Source of the DNA: Actinomarinicola tropica
Lineage (GTDB): Bacteria > Actinomycetota > Acidimicrobiia > Acidimicrobiales > SKKL01
Assembly: GCF_009650215.1 (NCBI RefSeq)
Contig: NZ_CP045851.1
Coordinates: 3,003,001-3,067,000, forward strand
Direction of reading: 5' to 3'
Length of the DNA stretch: 64,000 bases
Shown here: positions 8,296-15,897 of the stretch, piece after piece
Layout of the letters: the number at the start of each line of letters is the position of its first letter
Numbering within the stretch: position 1 is the stretch's first letter
The notes under the pieces: generated by a model
What the model saw: only the letters and a program-made list of their open reading frames with translations
Database searches by the model: none
Told to the model about the DNA's origin: nothing
Made by a program: the position numbers and the translations under genes

Positions 8296-9522
8296 GTGAC
8301 CACCGAAGATCCGAGCCCGTTGATCGGGGGCTGGCCGGAACGTCTACGCAGGCTGCTGCGCTCAGCCGTCGAGTTGAGCGCGCCCCACGAGCGCGACGAC
8401 GTCCTGCAGGAGATCGTCGAGAGCGCGGCCGACGTCGCAGACGCTCGCTACGTTGCGTTGGGCGTCTATGACGGATCGGGCCAGCTCACCACGTTCGCGC
8501 ACCACGGGGTCGACGCCGCCACCGTCGATGCGATCGGGGCCTACCCACGCGGCCGAGGTCTCCTGGGCGAGGTGATCATCGCTGAGGCACCTGTCCGACT
8601 CGCCGACCTGTCGGCTGATCCCCGCTCCATCGGCTTCCCGCGCGGGCACCCGCCGATGCGCACCTTCCTGGGTGTGCCCATCCTGCGGGCCGGGCGCCGG
8701 TACGGGAACCTCTACCTCACAGAGAAGGCAGACGGCGCCCCCTTCGACGACACCGACGAGGCCCTCGTGACGGCGTTGGCGGCCTTCGCGGCGGGCGCCA
8801 TCGAGACGGCAGAGCTACTGGCCAGCGAGCGCAGCCGTGCCGCCGCCGTGGAGCAAGCCCGCGCCCGGCGTGAGCTGTTCGGCCAGGTCATCGCCGCCCA
8901 GGAGGCCGAGCGTGCGCGGGTCAGCCGCGATCTCCACGATGACGTCGGCCAGGCTCTCACGTCAGTGCTGCTCGGGCTGCGGCTGGTGGAGGATTCCTTC
9001 GCCCAACCGGACGTCGACGCAGGCGACGCCCGGCGGCGGGTCGCCGAGCTTCGAGAGCTTGTGGCCGACGGCCTGCGCCGCACTCGGCAGCTGGCGTTCG
9101 ACCTCCGGCCGACCGTGCTCGATGACGTCGGCCTGGCCGCAGCGCTGCAGCGCCTCACCGACGACGTCGCCTCGCGCAGCGGTCTGAGCGTCGAGCTCGA
9201 CACCGCCGCGCTGGCACCCGACGAACGCCTCGCACCGGAGGTCGAGACCGTGATCTACCGGGTGGTGCAAGAGGCGATGACCAACGTCGTCCGCCACGCG
9301 TCCGCGACGACAGTCAGCGTCGCCCTCGTCGGCCGCGACGGCACGATCCGGGTCTTGGTCGAGGACGACGGAACCGGCTTCGATCCGCAGCAGGTTCCGA
9401 CACGACCTGCCCTCGGGATCGACGGCATGCTGGAGCGGGCCGACCTCGTCGGGGGCACCGTCTCGGTCACGTCAGCGCCTGGGGCCGGGACCACCGTCGT
9501 GTTGCAGGTGCGGCGTGGCTGA
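8296..9522 (+). CDS. DevS-like sensor histidine kinase (GAF, HisKA_3, HATPase)
   Basis: About 408 residues, cytoplasmic, with no membrane segments. A GAF domain (about residues 30-175) has the DevS-type signature GVPILRAGRRYGNLYLTEK; in mycobacterial DevS/DosT such GAF domains bind haem and sense O2, NO and CO, but whether this one does is not visible. HisKA_3 follows with the phospho-acceptor His in SRDLHDDVGQAL (about His214), then a HATPase_c domain with EAMTNVVRHA and VEDDGTGFD. The start is uncertain: GTG 8296 is preferred because the regulon dyad lies upstream of it, but the frame is open from 8206. It overlaps the response regulator by 8 bp. Confidence 0.88.
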   Translation: MTTEDPSPLIGGWPERLRRLLRSAVELSAPHERDDVLQEIVESAADVADARYVALGVYDGSGQLTTFAHHGVDAATVDAIGAYPRGRGLLGEVIIAEAPVRLADLSADPRSIGFPRGHPPMRTFLGVPILRAGRRYGNLYLTEKADGAPFDDTDEALVTALAAFAAGAIETAELLASERSRAAAVEQARARRELFGQVIAAQEAERARVSRDLHDDVGQALTSVLLGLRLVEDSFAQPDVDAGDARRRVAELRELVADGLRRTRQLAFDLRPTVLDDVGLAAALQRLTDDVASRSGLSVELDTAALAPDERLAPEVETVIYRVVQEAMTNVVRHASATTVSVALVGRDGTIRVLVEDDGTGFDPQQVPTRPALGIDGMLERADLVGGTVSVTSAPGAGTTVVLQVRRG

Positions 9523-10174
9523 CCACATCCGCATCGCCCTGTGCGACGACCACGCCGTCGTGCGCAGCGGACTGCGCCACATCCTCGAAGCCGAGACCGA
9601 CCTCGAGGTGGTCGGCGAGGCCGGCTCCGCGGCCGAGGCGGTGGCGATCGTCACCTCGACCAGGCCCGACGTGTTCGTGATGGATCTGGGCCTGCCGGAT
9701 CGCAGCGGAATCGCCGCCACCGCCGATGTGCGTGCGGTCAGCCCGGCGACTCGAGTGCTCGTGCTCACCGTGCACGACGACGTCGCCTACCTCCGCCGGG
9801 CGTTCGGCGCCGGCGCAGTCGGCTACCTCGTGAAGGAAGCGGCCGATGTCGACCTGGTCCAAGCGGTCCGCCAGGTCGCCGCAGGCAAGGACTACGTCCA
9901 TCCCAGCCTTGGCGCCGCCTTGCTCGCCCCCGATGCGCAGACTGCTCGCCCTGCCGGGCCCGGCGGTGAGTTGTCCGACCGCGAGGTCGAGGTCCTCGTA
10001 CTCATCGCCAACGGCCTCACGAACGCCGAAATCGCCGAACGCCTCTACGTCTCGGTTCGAACGGTCGAAACCCACCGAGCGCGCATCTACGAGAAGCTCA
10101 ACGTCCGCACCCGCGCCGCGCTCGTTCGCATCGCCAGGAACGCGGGACTGCTCGAAGGGGACGGATCGCCATAG
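9515..10174 (+). CDS. NarL/DevR-family response regulator
   Basis: 219 residues. The receiver domain has the acidic pair DD at 11-12, the phospho-acceptor Asp57 in VFVMDLGLPDRSG, and Lys in VGYLVKEA. A LuxR-type helix-turn-helix at the C-terminus reads LSDREVEVLVLIANGLTNAE and VSVRTVETHRARIYEKL. It is translationally coupled to the kinase gene and is its obvious partner. It is the best candidate in the window for the protein binding the repeated dyad: one copy precedes its own operon and one lies directly after it. DevR boxes also have a GAC...GTC core, but that link is inference. Confidence 0.92.
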   Translation: MADHIRIALCDDHAVVRSGLRHILEAETDLEVVGEAGSAAEAVAIVTSTRPDVFVMDLGLPDRSGIAATADVRAVSPATRVLVLTVHDDVAYLRRAFGAGAVGYLVKEAADVDLVQAVRQVAAGKDYVHPSLGAALLAPDAQTARPAGPGGELSDREVEVLVLIANGLTNAEIAERLYVSVRTVETHRARIYEKLNVRTRAALVRIARNAGLLEGDGSP

Positions 10175-10191
10175 CCGCCCCCAGAGCCTTG

Positions 10192-10208
10192 GACGACGCC
10201 ACGTAGTA
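10192..10208. promoter_or_regulatory. Dyad GACGAC-N5-GTAGTA, regulon site 2 (YHS-nuo operon)
   Basis: GACGAC (10192-10197), GCCAC, GTAGTA (10203-10208); on the other strand this is TACTAC-N5-GTCGTC. It lies 38 bp before the YHS start, in the only real gap between the response regulator gene and the long operon, so it is placed to control the operon from 10247 onwards. Confidence 0.6.
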
Positions 10209-10246
10209 GAACTGTTTGGGGAAGGTTCGACCGGAAGGAGGGAATC

Positions 10247-10393
10247 ATGGCCGATGTCAAAGATCCGGTGTGTGGGATGGTGATCGCCGAATCAGACGCT
10301 GTGGCGACCGTCGAGCACGGTGGCTCGACGTACTACTTCTGCAGCCAGGACTGCGCAGAGGAGTTCCGCGAGAACCCTGACGATTACACCTAG
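10247..10393 (+). CDS. YHS-domain small protein, first gene of the nuo-like operon
   Basis: 48 residues from an ATG preceded by GAAGGAGGG. It is essentially one YHS domain: DPVCGMVI near the start and TYYFCSQDCAEEFRENP near the end give three cysteines in the usual positions (CGM ... FCSxxC). YHS peptides are associated with copper or mercury binding, often beside P-type ATPases. Its stop is 3 bp before nuoA, so it is co-transcribed with the complex I-like genes. A metal-handling or assembly role for that complex is possible but not shown. Confidence 0.85.
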   Translation: MADVKDPVCGMVIAESDAVATVEHGGSTYYFCSQDCAEEFRENPDDYT

Positions 10394-10396
10394 CAC

Positions 10397-10759
10397 ATGG
10401 CCGCTCTGGGGTCGCTCGGTGCGGCGCTCGCCGTCTTCGTCTCTGCCACCGTCGCGCTCGTGGCGCTTCGGTCGGCAAGCGATGCCATAGCGGGGGTGGG
10501 CGAGACGGCATCGGAGCGGGTGCCGTTCCTCGGCGGCCATCCACCGGAGACGCACGCGTGGAGCCGGTTCCACGCCCGCTACTACGTGATGGCGCTGTTG
10601 TTTCTCGCCTTCGACATGGAGATGGTCTTCATGTACCCGTGGGCTGTCGTGTTCGTCCGGGAAGGAGGGATCGCCCTCGCCGAGATGGGCATGTTCATCA
10701 CGATCCTGCTCCTGGGCGTGCTCTACGCCTGGCGGGAGCGGGCGCTGCGGTGGGCCTGA
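10397..10759 (+). CDS. nuoA: NADH-quinone oxidoreductase subunit A-like protein
   Basis: 120 residues with three predicted membrane helices, the normal NuoA size. The diagnostic segment FHARYYVMALLFLAFDMEMV is present, including the Asp and Glu of FDMEMVFMYPWA that sit near the quinone cavity in complex I. The end overlaps the next gene's GTG start by 10 bp. Unlike the following subunit, this one looks canonical. Confidence 0.92.
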   Translation: MAALGSLGAALAVFVSATVALVALRSASDAIAGVGETASERVPFLGGHPPETHAWSRFHARYYVMALLFLAFDMEMVFMYPWAVVFVREGGIALAEMGMFITILLLGVLYAWRERALRWA

Positions 10760-12069
10760 GGGCTGCGGTCGATCGGGTCGCAGCGCAAGCTCCCGTGCCG
10801 GTGTTCGCCGTGGCGGGCATGGGCGCCCAAGTACAAGTCGATGACCTCCTGCTGGAGCCTCGGCTGCGCCTAGTCGACTCACCTGCTGCGGCGAACGTGC
10901 TGTTGATCGCCGGAGCGGTGCCACCTCACCTCTCCACGCAGCTCGCACAGCTGCACGATGCCTCGTCGCGACCACGCGTGCCGCTGTGGTGGTCGCTGGG
11001 CTCAAGCCTCGTGCCACCGATCCCACCGATGGTGCAGGTCCACGAGGTCGGCCCTTCGGGCCTCGTCGACGCCGTCGTCCACACCCACCGGGCTCTCCTG
11101 CTCGGCGAGCTGCCCTCGAGCCCTCCGGTACTTCCGGACGAGGACCCCGCGCCGTGGCGAGGGGTCGGCCCGTTCGGCCAGGGCGGAACGGGGATGACCG
11201 GAGGGGTGCCCTACGGGCGCCCGATGGCCGAAGTCGCTCCGGACCGAGACGGCCTGCGCCTGGACCAGCTGACCGTCCGCATCGGTCCGTTCTTCGCTCG
11301 CTTCCCGACCGGTCTCGTGCTCGCGGCCCGACTGCAGGGCGACGTGATCCAGCAAGCTGAAGTCATTGCGGCCCCCGAGGGGGAGCCAGCTGTCGAGATC
11401 GATGTGCGGACCCCCTTCCGCCAGGCGTTGCACGCCCCGGTTCCGGTGTCGGTCCTGGAGCTGGAGCGCGCCCGCTCGCACCTCCGCTCGATCGCGTCGG
11501 CCCTCGTTGCGCACCAGCTGTCCTCGCTCGCTCGACGGGTCCTCCGGTTCGCGAACCAGGCGCACCCGGATCAAGCTGAGGACGTCGAGCAGTTGCGCCG
11601 TCTCCTGCGCCGCTCACAAGTGCTCGGCTGGGCCACCAGGGGGGTCGGGACGATTCCGGCCGCCCAGCTCGAGGGCACGGCGACCGGACCCGTCGCCCGC
11701 GCGTCCGGAGTCGAGCAAGACGAGCGAGCCGCCGATCCCGCCTATCTCGGGCTCGGCTTCGAACCGGTCATCCACGACGGCGGTGACGCACGCTCTCGCA
11801 TCGCCCAGCGGCTCAACGAAGCAGACCAGGCCCTGAAGCTGGCCGGGCGGGCGCGCGATCGCTACCACGACCCCGAGGCGCCGTTGGAGTCACCCCGGGG
11901 ACGGCTGGCCGTAGGCGACCTACCGGCACAGCGTCTCCTTCCGCTGCTCCCGGCCGTGCTCGAAGGCATGGAGTGGGGCGATGCGGTGTCCACCGTGGTG
12001 AGCCTGGACCTCGATACCGACGAGGTCTTGGCGCTGCGCTCCCCCGACCGCGAGCTGCCAGTCCCGTGA
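10750..12069 (+). CDS. Cysteine-free NuoB/NuoD-like fusion subunit
   Basis: 439 residues from GTG 10750, which overlaps nuoA. The first 110 or so residues follow the NuoB fold pattern: ANVLLIAGAVPPHLSTQLAQ corresponds to the conserved (A)DLMIVAGxVxxKMAPxLxx block, and PLWWSLGSSLVPP to the MGxCASSGG block. From about residue 150 (VPYGRPMAEVAPDRDGLRLD) the protein resembles the NuoD / [NiFe]-hydrogenase large-subunit family. There is not one cysteine in the whole protein, so cluster N2 cannot be bound and the PGCPPRP ligand block is absent. It therefore looks like a structural fusion that caps the membrane arm without electron transfer. The NuoD-like assignment is less certain than the NuoB-like one. 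Confidence 0.65.
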   Translation: MGLRAAVDRVAAQAPVPVFAVAGMGAQVQVDDLLLEPRLRLVDSPAAANVLLIAGAVPPHLSTQLAQLHDASSRPRVPLWWSLGSSLVPPIPPMVQVHEVGPSGLVDAVVHTHRALLLGELPSSPPVLPDEDPAPWRGVGPFGQGGTGMTGGVPYGRPMAEVAPDRDGLRLDQLTVRIGPFFARFPTGLVLAARLQGDVIQQAEVIAAPEGEPAVEIDVRTPFRQALHAPVPVSVLELERARSHLRSIASALVAHQLSSLARRVLRFANQAHPDQAEDVEQLRRLLRRSQVLGWATRGVGTIPAAQLEGTATGPVARASGVEQDERAADPAYLGLGFEPVIHDGGDARSRIAQRLNEADQALKLAGRARDRYHDPEAPLESPRGRLAVGDLPAQRLLPLLPAVLEGMEWGDAVSTVVSLDLDTDEVLALRSPDRELPVP

Positions 12070-13001
12070 GGGCCTACCTGGAACCCGGTGCGGCAGTCGC
12101 CTCCGTGGCGTTTGCCATGGCCATCGGCGTCTATGTCGTGGCGGTCATCGACGGCACCGCCAGCCGCCTGGTCGCTGGAGGGGGCCGCAGCGACCTCGGC
12201 GCGCTCCTCGTCGATCCGCTCCGCACCGTCGCAGTGCTCCTCACCCAGCGGCGTCGACGCACCGAGCGCCCTGATGCGCCTGGGTGGGCCCTGGCGCCAG
12301 GTCTGCTCGGCGGACTCGCCGCAACCGGCCTCGCCGTCGTCCCTGTCGGCCCTGGCGCGGCGGTGGCGGACCCAAGTACCGGATTCGTCGTCTTCTCCGC
12401 GGCCATTGCGTTCGTGATGATCGCCGTGTTCCTGCACGGGTGGTCACCGAACTCGCTGTTTCCCATGATCGGCGCGTACCGCTACGGCGCCCAAGCACTG
12501 TCCCTGCAGATCCCGTTCCTCCTGGCCATGCTGGCGACTGCGCTCCCCGCCGAGTCGCTGGCCGTGATGGACATCGTCGAAGCCCAAGCTGACCTGTGGA
12601 ACGTGGTTCGCCAGCCGCTCGGTCTCCCGATCTACCTCATGGTCGGAGTGGGGGTGAGCTTTTGGGGCCCGTTGAACCTGCCCGACGGTGCCGACCTCGT
12701 CGGCGGGACGTCAGCCGAGGACGCTGGCACAGACCGGCTCGCTTGGGAGATTGCCCGTGCCGCAATGCTGGTCGCCATCGCCGCGATGGGGGCAGCGGTG
12801 TTCCTCGGTGGCTGGTGGGGCCCCCTGCTGCCCGGGCCGGTCTGGATGGTGCTCAAGACGATGGGGGTGCTGGCCGTTCTGGTCGCGAGCCGGCATCTCT
12901 TGGCCCGCGTCCGGATCGAGCCGTTCGTCGTCGCCTGCTGGGCTGTGTTCATCCCGCTGGCGTTGGTGAACATCTTCGTGAGCGGAGCACTCCTGCTGTG
13001 A
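12066..13001 (+). CDS. nuoH: Divergent NuoH-like membrane subunit
   Basis: 311 residues from GTG 12066 (4-bp GTGA overlap), about eight membrane helices. DIVEAQADLWNVVRQPLGL and PFVVACWAVFIPLALVNIF align with late NuoH helices. NuoH normally has a conserved ERKxxGRxQxRxGPNR loop after helix 1 and acidic residues in the quinone-site loop; here the first reads VIDGTASRLVAGGGRSD and the second WGPLNLPDGADLVGG, so both are degenerate. This fits a complex that no longer handles quinone in the standard way. It overlaps nuoJ by 4 bp. Confidence 0.75.
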   Translation: MRAYLEPGAAVASVAFAMAIGVYVVAVIDGTASRLVAGGGRSDLGALLVDPLRTVAVLLTQRRRRTERPDAPGWALAPGLLGGLAATGLAVVPVGPGAAVADPSTGFVVFSAAIAFVMIAVFLHGWSPNSLFPMIGAYRYGAQALSLQIPFLLAMLATALPAESLAVMDIVEAQADLWNVVRQPLGLPIYLMVGVGVSFWGPLNLPDGADLVGGTSAEDAGTDRLAWEIARAAMLVAIAAMGAAVFLGGWWGPLLPGPVWMVLKTMGVLAVLVASRHLLARVRIEPFVVACWAVFIPLALVNIFVSGALLL

Positions 13002-13567
13002 CCAGGTCTCTGACCGTTGACGTGCTGTTCTGGTGCTTCGCCGTCGGAAGCGTCGTCACCGCCTACCTGGTGTTCCGAACCGACTCCATGGTCCGTGCCG
13101 CATTCTGGCTGCTCGCCTCGTTCGTCGGGGTGGGGGCGATCCTGGTGATGTTGGCGGCCGAGTTCCTCGGAATGGTGCTGATCCTGATGATGGCCGGCGA
13201 GATGTTGATCATGGCTGTCGTGATGGTCATGTACATGATGAACCCGGCCGGTCTGAACCCAATGTTCATGGTGCACCAGCACCGCTTCGCTGTGGGCGCC
13301 GGCGTGGTGTCGTTCGTCGGCCTGTCCGTCGTGGCCCTCACGGTCGACTTCCCCGACCAGCCGGTCGATCCTGCGATCGACGCCACCGCCGAACTCGGCT
13401 TCGAACTGCTCGGCGACTCGATGCTGGTGTTCCAGACCGCTGGCGTCGCCCTGCTCGCCACGATGATCGGTGCCATCGCGCTGGCCAGCCGCAATGGCCG
13501 GTTCGGAACGGCTGACGAGGGGTCGCAAGAGCCCTCGCTGGAAATTGAGGAACTCGAATCGCCATGA
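12998..13567 (+). CDS. nuoJ: NuoJ-like membrane subunit
   Basis: 189 residues from GTG 12998, overlapping nuoH by 4 bp. It has five hydrophobic helices in NuoJ order: VLFWCFAVGSVVTAYLVF, RAAFWLLASFVGVGAILVML, EFLGMVLILMMAGEMLIMAV and two more. The third-helix block, usually xxQVxVYAGAIxVLFLFVVML, here carries MMAGEML with a buried Glu. The tail is acidic. Position between H and K matches the usual gene order. Confidence 0.8.
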   Translation: MTRSLTVDVLFWCFAVGSVVTAYLVFRTDSMVRAAFWLLASFVGVGAILVMLAAEFLGMVLILMMAGEMLIMAVVMVMYMMNPAGLNPMFMVHQHRFAVGAGVVSFVGLSVVALTVDFPDQPVDPAIDATAELGFELLGDSMLVFQTAGVALLATMIGAIALASRNGRFGTADEGSQEPSLEIEELESP

Positions 13568-13869
13568 CACTTCAAGCACTCCTCGTCGTCGCCGCGGCAC
13601 TGTTCGCCATCGGTCTGTACGGAGCGATCAGCCAGCAATCCTTCGTCATGTTGATGATGGGCCTCGAGCTGATGATCAACGGCGCCCTGCTCGCCCTCAT
13701 CGCTCTCTGGGCACTGAGCTCCGGAGGCAACCCGCAGGGACAGATGTTGGCGATCGTGTTCATGGCTGTGATGGCGATCGAGATGGCGCTCGGGTTCGCC
13801 CTCATCACGAACGTGTACCGGGTGCGTCGGGCCGACATCACCGAGAAGCTGCGGAGGCTCAAGGGATGA
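13564..13869 (+). CDS. nuoK: NuoK-like membrane subunit
   Basis: 101 residues, three helices, the standard NuoK length. Both buried glutamates used for proton transfer in complex I are present: GLELMINGALLAL in helix 2 and AIEMALGFALI in helix 3. ATGA overlaps join it to nuoJ and nuoL. This subunit looks functional. Confidence 0.9.
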   Translation: MTLQALLVVAAALFAIGLYGAISQQSFVMLMMGLELMINGALLALIALWALSSGGNPQGQMLAIVFMAVMAIEMALGFALITNVYRVRRADITEKLRRLKG

Positions 13870-15869
13870 CGGTCGCCCTCCTCTTGGTCCTTCCGGTCCT
13901 GGGATCCGCATCGGTCCTGGGGCTGCGGCATCGGCCTCGTGCGGTCGGTGCTGCTTCGGTCGCCTCGGCGGTCGCGACCCTCGCCGTCGCCGTGGTGGCA
14001 GCGGCGGCCGAACCCGAACTGGCATGGCGCTGGAGTGACGCTCTCGAACTGAGCGTCTCCGTCGACGGCTTCGCCCGAGTCATGGTCGTCCTAGTCTCCG
14101 CCGTGGCTGCACCCGTGCTGGCCTATGCCGCCGCCACCGTCGAGGAGGGCCGCACGAGACTGCTCGCCCTCATGCTGGGTTTCGTCGCCGCGATGGAGCT
14201 CCTCGTCGTGGCATCCGACCTGCTCACCCTCCTGTTCGCGTGGGAGCTGATCGGTGCGTGCTCGTGGGCGCTCATCGGGCACGGCTGGCGCGAACGGTCG
14301 AACAGCGCCGCCGCGGCGCAGGCGTTCATCACGACCCGCGTCGGCGACCTGGGTCTCTACATGGCCGCCGGAATGACGTTCGCGGCGACGGGCGGGTTTG
14401 GATACGACGATCTCGCCGCCGTCGACGGCACTCACCAGCACGCCCTCGCCGCAGGAATCTTGCTCGCCGTCGCTGCCAAGTCGGCGCAGCTCCCGTTCTC
14501 CCCATGGTTGTTCTCGGCCATGGCGGGCCCGACCCCGGTGTCGGCGCTGCTGCACTCCGCGACCTTGGTTTCGGCTGGCGCGTACCTGCTCATCCGGGTG
14601 GCTCCGGCGCTGGAGGCTGTCGGATGGTTCCTGCCTGCCGTCGCGGGCATCGGGATGGCGACCGCCCTGGCGGGTGGCGTGATCGCTGTACTTCAGGCGC
14701 AGGCAAAGCGAGTGCTGGCCGCCTCGACGTCGGCGCAGTACGGGCTGATGTTCGTGGCCGTCGGAGCCGGTTCGACCGCTGCCGCTGGCGCCCAGCTCGT
14801 CACCCACGCAGCGTTCAAGTCGTTGCTGTTCCTCGGCGCCGGGGTCGCCATCCATGCGGCAGGTAGCGGTGACCTGGGCGGCATGGGCCTGGGCCGGGTG
14901 CTGCCGCGCATCGCCGGGCTGTCGCTCGTGGGTGCGGCCGCCCTCGCAGCCATCCCGCCGCTCGGCGGAGCGTGGTCGAAGCAGGAGATCGGCGCGGCCG
15001 CCGCGCACAGCAGCCTGTGGCTGCTCCTCGGGGTTCTCGTCGCTGGCGGTCTGAGCGTGGCCTACGCCTTCCGGTACCAGCTCCTCGCCTTCGGGCGGGG
15101 TTCCGCCGACGGCGCCATCGGTCGCCGCGTCGACGCTCAGCCAACGACAGCGGAGCGCTGGTCGCTCGGCGTCCTCGCCGCCATCACCGTGGGTCTGTCC
15201 CTGTTGTGGCTGCCGGGAAGCGGTGAGGTCTTGGAGCGGGCGACCGGCGGTGTGCTGTTCGAGGCTCCCCTGTGGGAGGTGGCCGTCACGCTCGCCATCA
15301 CCGGCGCCGTCGCCGCCGTTGTGGTGTGGGCGTGGCAGGCTCATCGCCTGAACGCGTCGGCACCAGAGGGGACTCTGGCGGTGGTAGCGGACTGGTACGG
15401 CTTGGCCCGGCTGAGCCGGGTGGTGGTGGTCGACTCGACGTTGGCGTTGTCCCGTGGTCTTGCCCGCGTCGACGACCGGGTCGTGGACGCTGGCGTGCGC
15501 GGCGCCGAGCGGCTCACTCGCACGCTGTCTCGGCTCGCCTGGAGACGTGCAGAGTGGAGCCTCGACGTTCTCCTCCACGGGCTGGCCGAGGCGGTCGGCC
15601 TCGGGGCCCGAGGGGCTCGCAGGGCGGACGAGCGCTCCGTCGACGGTGCCGTCCGGGTGCTGGCGGCCCTCACCCTCAAGAGCGCCGATGTCTCGGGAGT
15701 CGCCGACGACCGCGTCGTCGACGGGACGGTGGAGGGTTCTGCACGGCTCGTCGGGATCGGCGGACACGCGAGTCGCAAGCTCCAGACCGGCCAAGCCCAC
15801 CACTACTACGTGATCGTGGCGGTGGGCTTCGTCGTGGCCGCCGCAGTCCTTCTGGCCCTGTCGAGCTGA
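13866..15869 (+). CDS. nuoL: NuoL-like antiporter-type subunit
   Basis: 667 residues. The first 500 or so form the antiporter-like core, with LLFAWELIGACSWALIG (helix 5 Glu), AKSAQLPFSPWLFSAMAG (helix 7 Lys), and SALLHSATLVSAG (His). These are the residues of the proton channel, so proton movement is plausible. The C-terminal 170 residues (LALSRGLARVDDRVVDAG and LTRTLSRLAWRRAEWSLD) form the long amphipathic region corresponding to the lateral helix, ending in LQTGQAHHYYVIVAVGFVV as in normal NuoL. A 28-bp gap leads to nuoM. Confidence 0.92.
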   Translation: MTVALLLVLPVLGSASVLGLRHRPRAVGAASVASAVATLAVAVVAAAAEPELAWRWSDALELSVSVDGFARVMVVLVSAVAAPVLAYAAATVEEGRTRLLALMLGFVAAMELLVVASDLLTLLFAWELIGACSWALIGHGWRERSNSAAAAQAFITTRVGDLGLYMAAGMTFAATGGFGYDDLAAVDGTHQHALAAGILLAVAAKSAQLPFSPWLFSAMAGPTPVSALLHSATLVSAGAYLLIRVAPALEAVGWFLPAVAGIGMATALAGGVIAVLQAQAKRVLAASTSAQYGLMFVAVGAGSTAAAGAQLVTHAAFKSLLFLGAGVAIHAAGSGDLGGMGLGRVLPRIAGLSLVGAAALAAIPPLGGAWSKQEIGAAAAHSSLWLLLGVLVAGGLSVAYAFRYQLLAFGRGSADGAIGRRVDAQPTTAERWSLGVLAAITVGLSLLWLPGSGEVLERATGGVLFEAPLWEVAVTLAITGAVAAVVVWAWQAHRLNASAPEGTLAVVADWYGLARLSRVVVVDSTLALSRGLARVDDRVVDAGVRGAERLTRTLSRLAWRRAEWSLDVLLHGLAEAVGLGARGARRADERSVDGAVRVLAALTLKSADVSGVADDRVVDGTVEGSARLVGIGGHASRKLQTGQAHHYYVIVAVGFVVAAAVLLALSS

Positions 15870-15897
15870 TGCCGACATCGACGCACACGGAGCTCAC

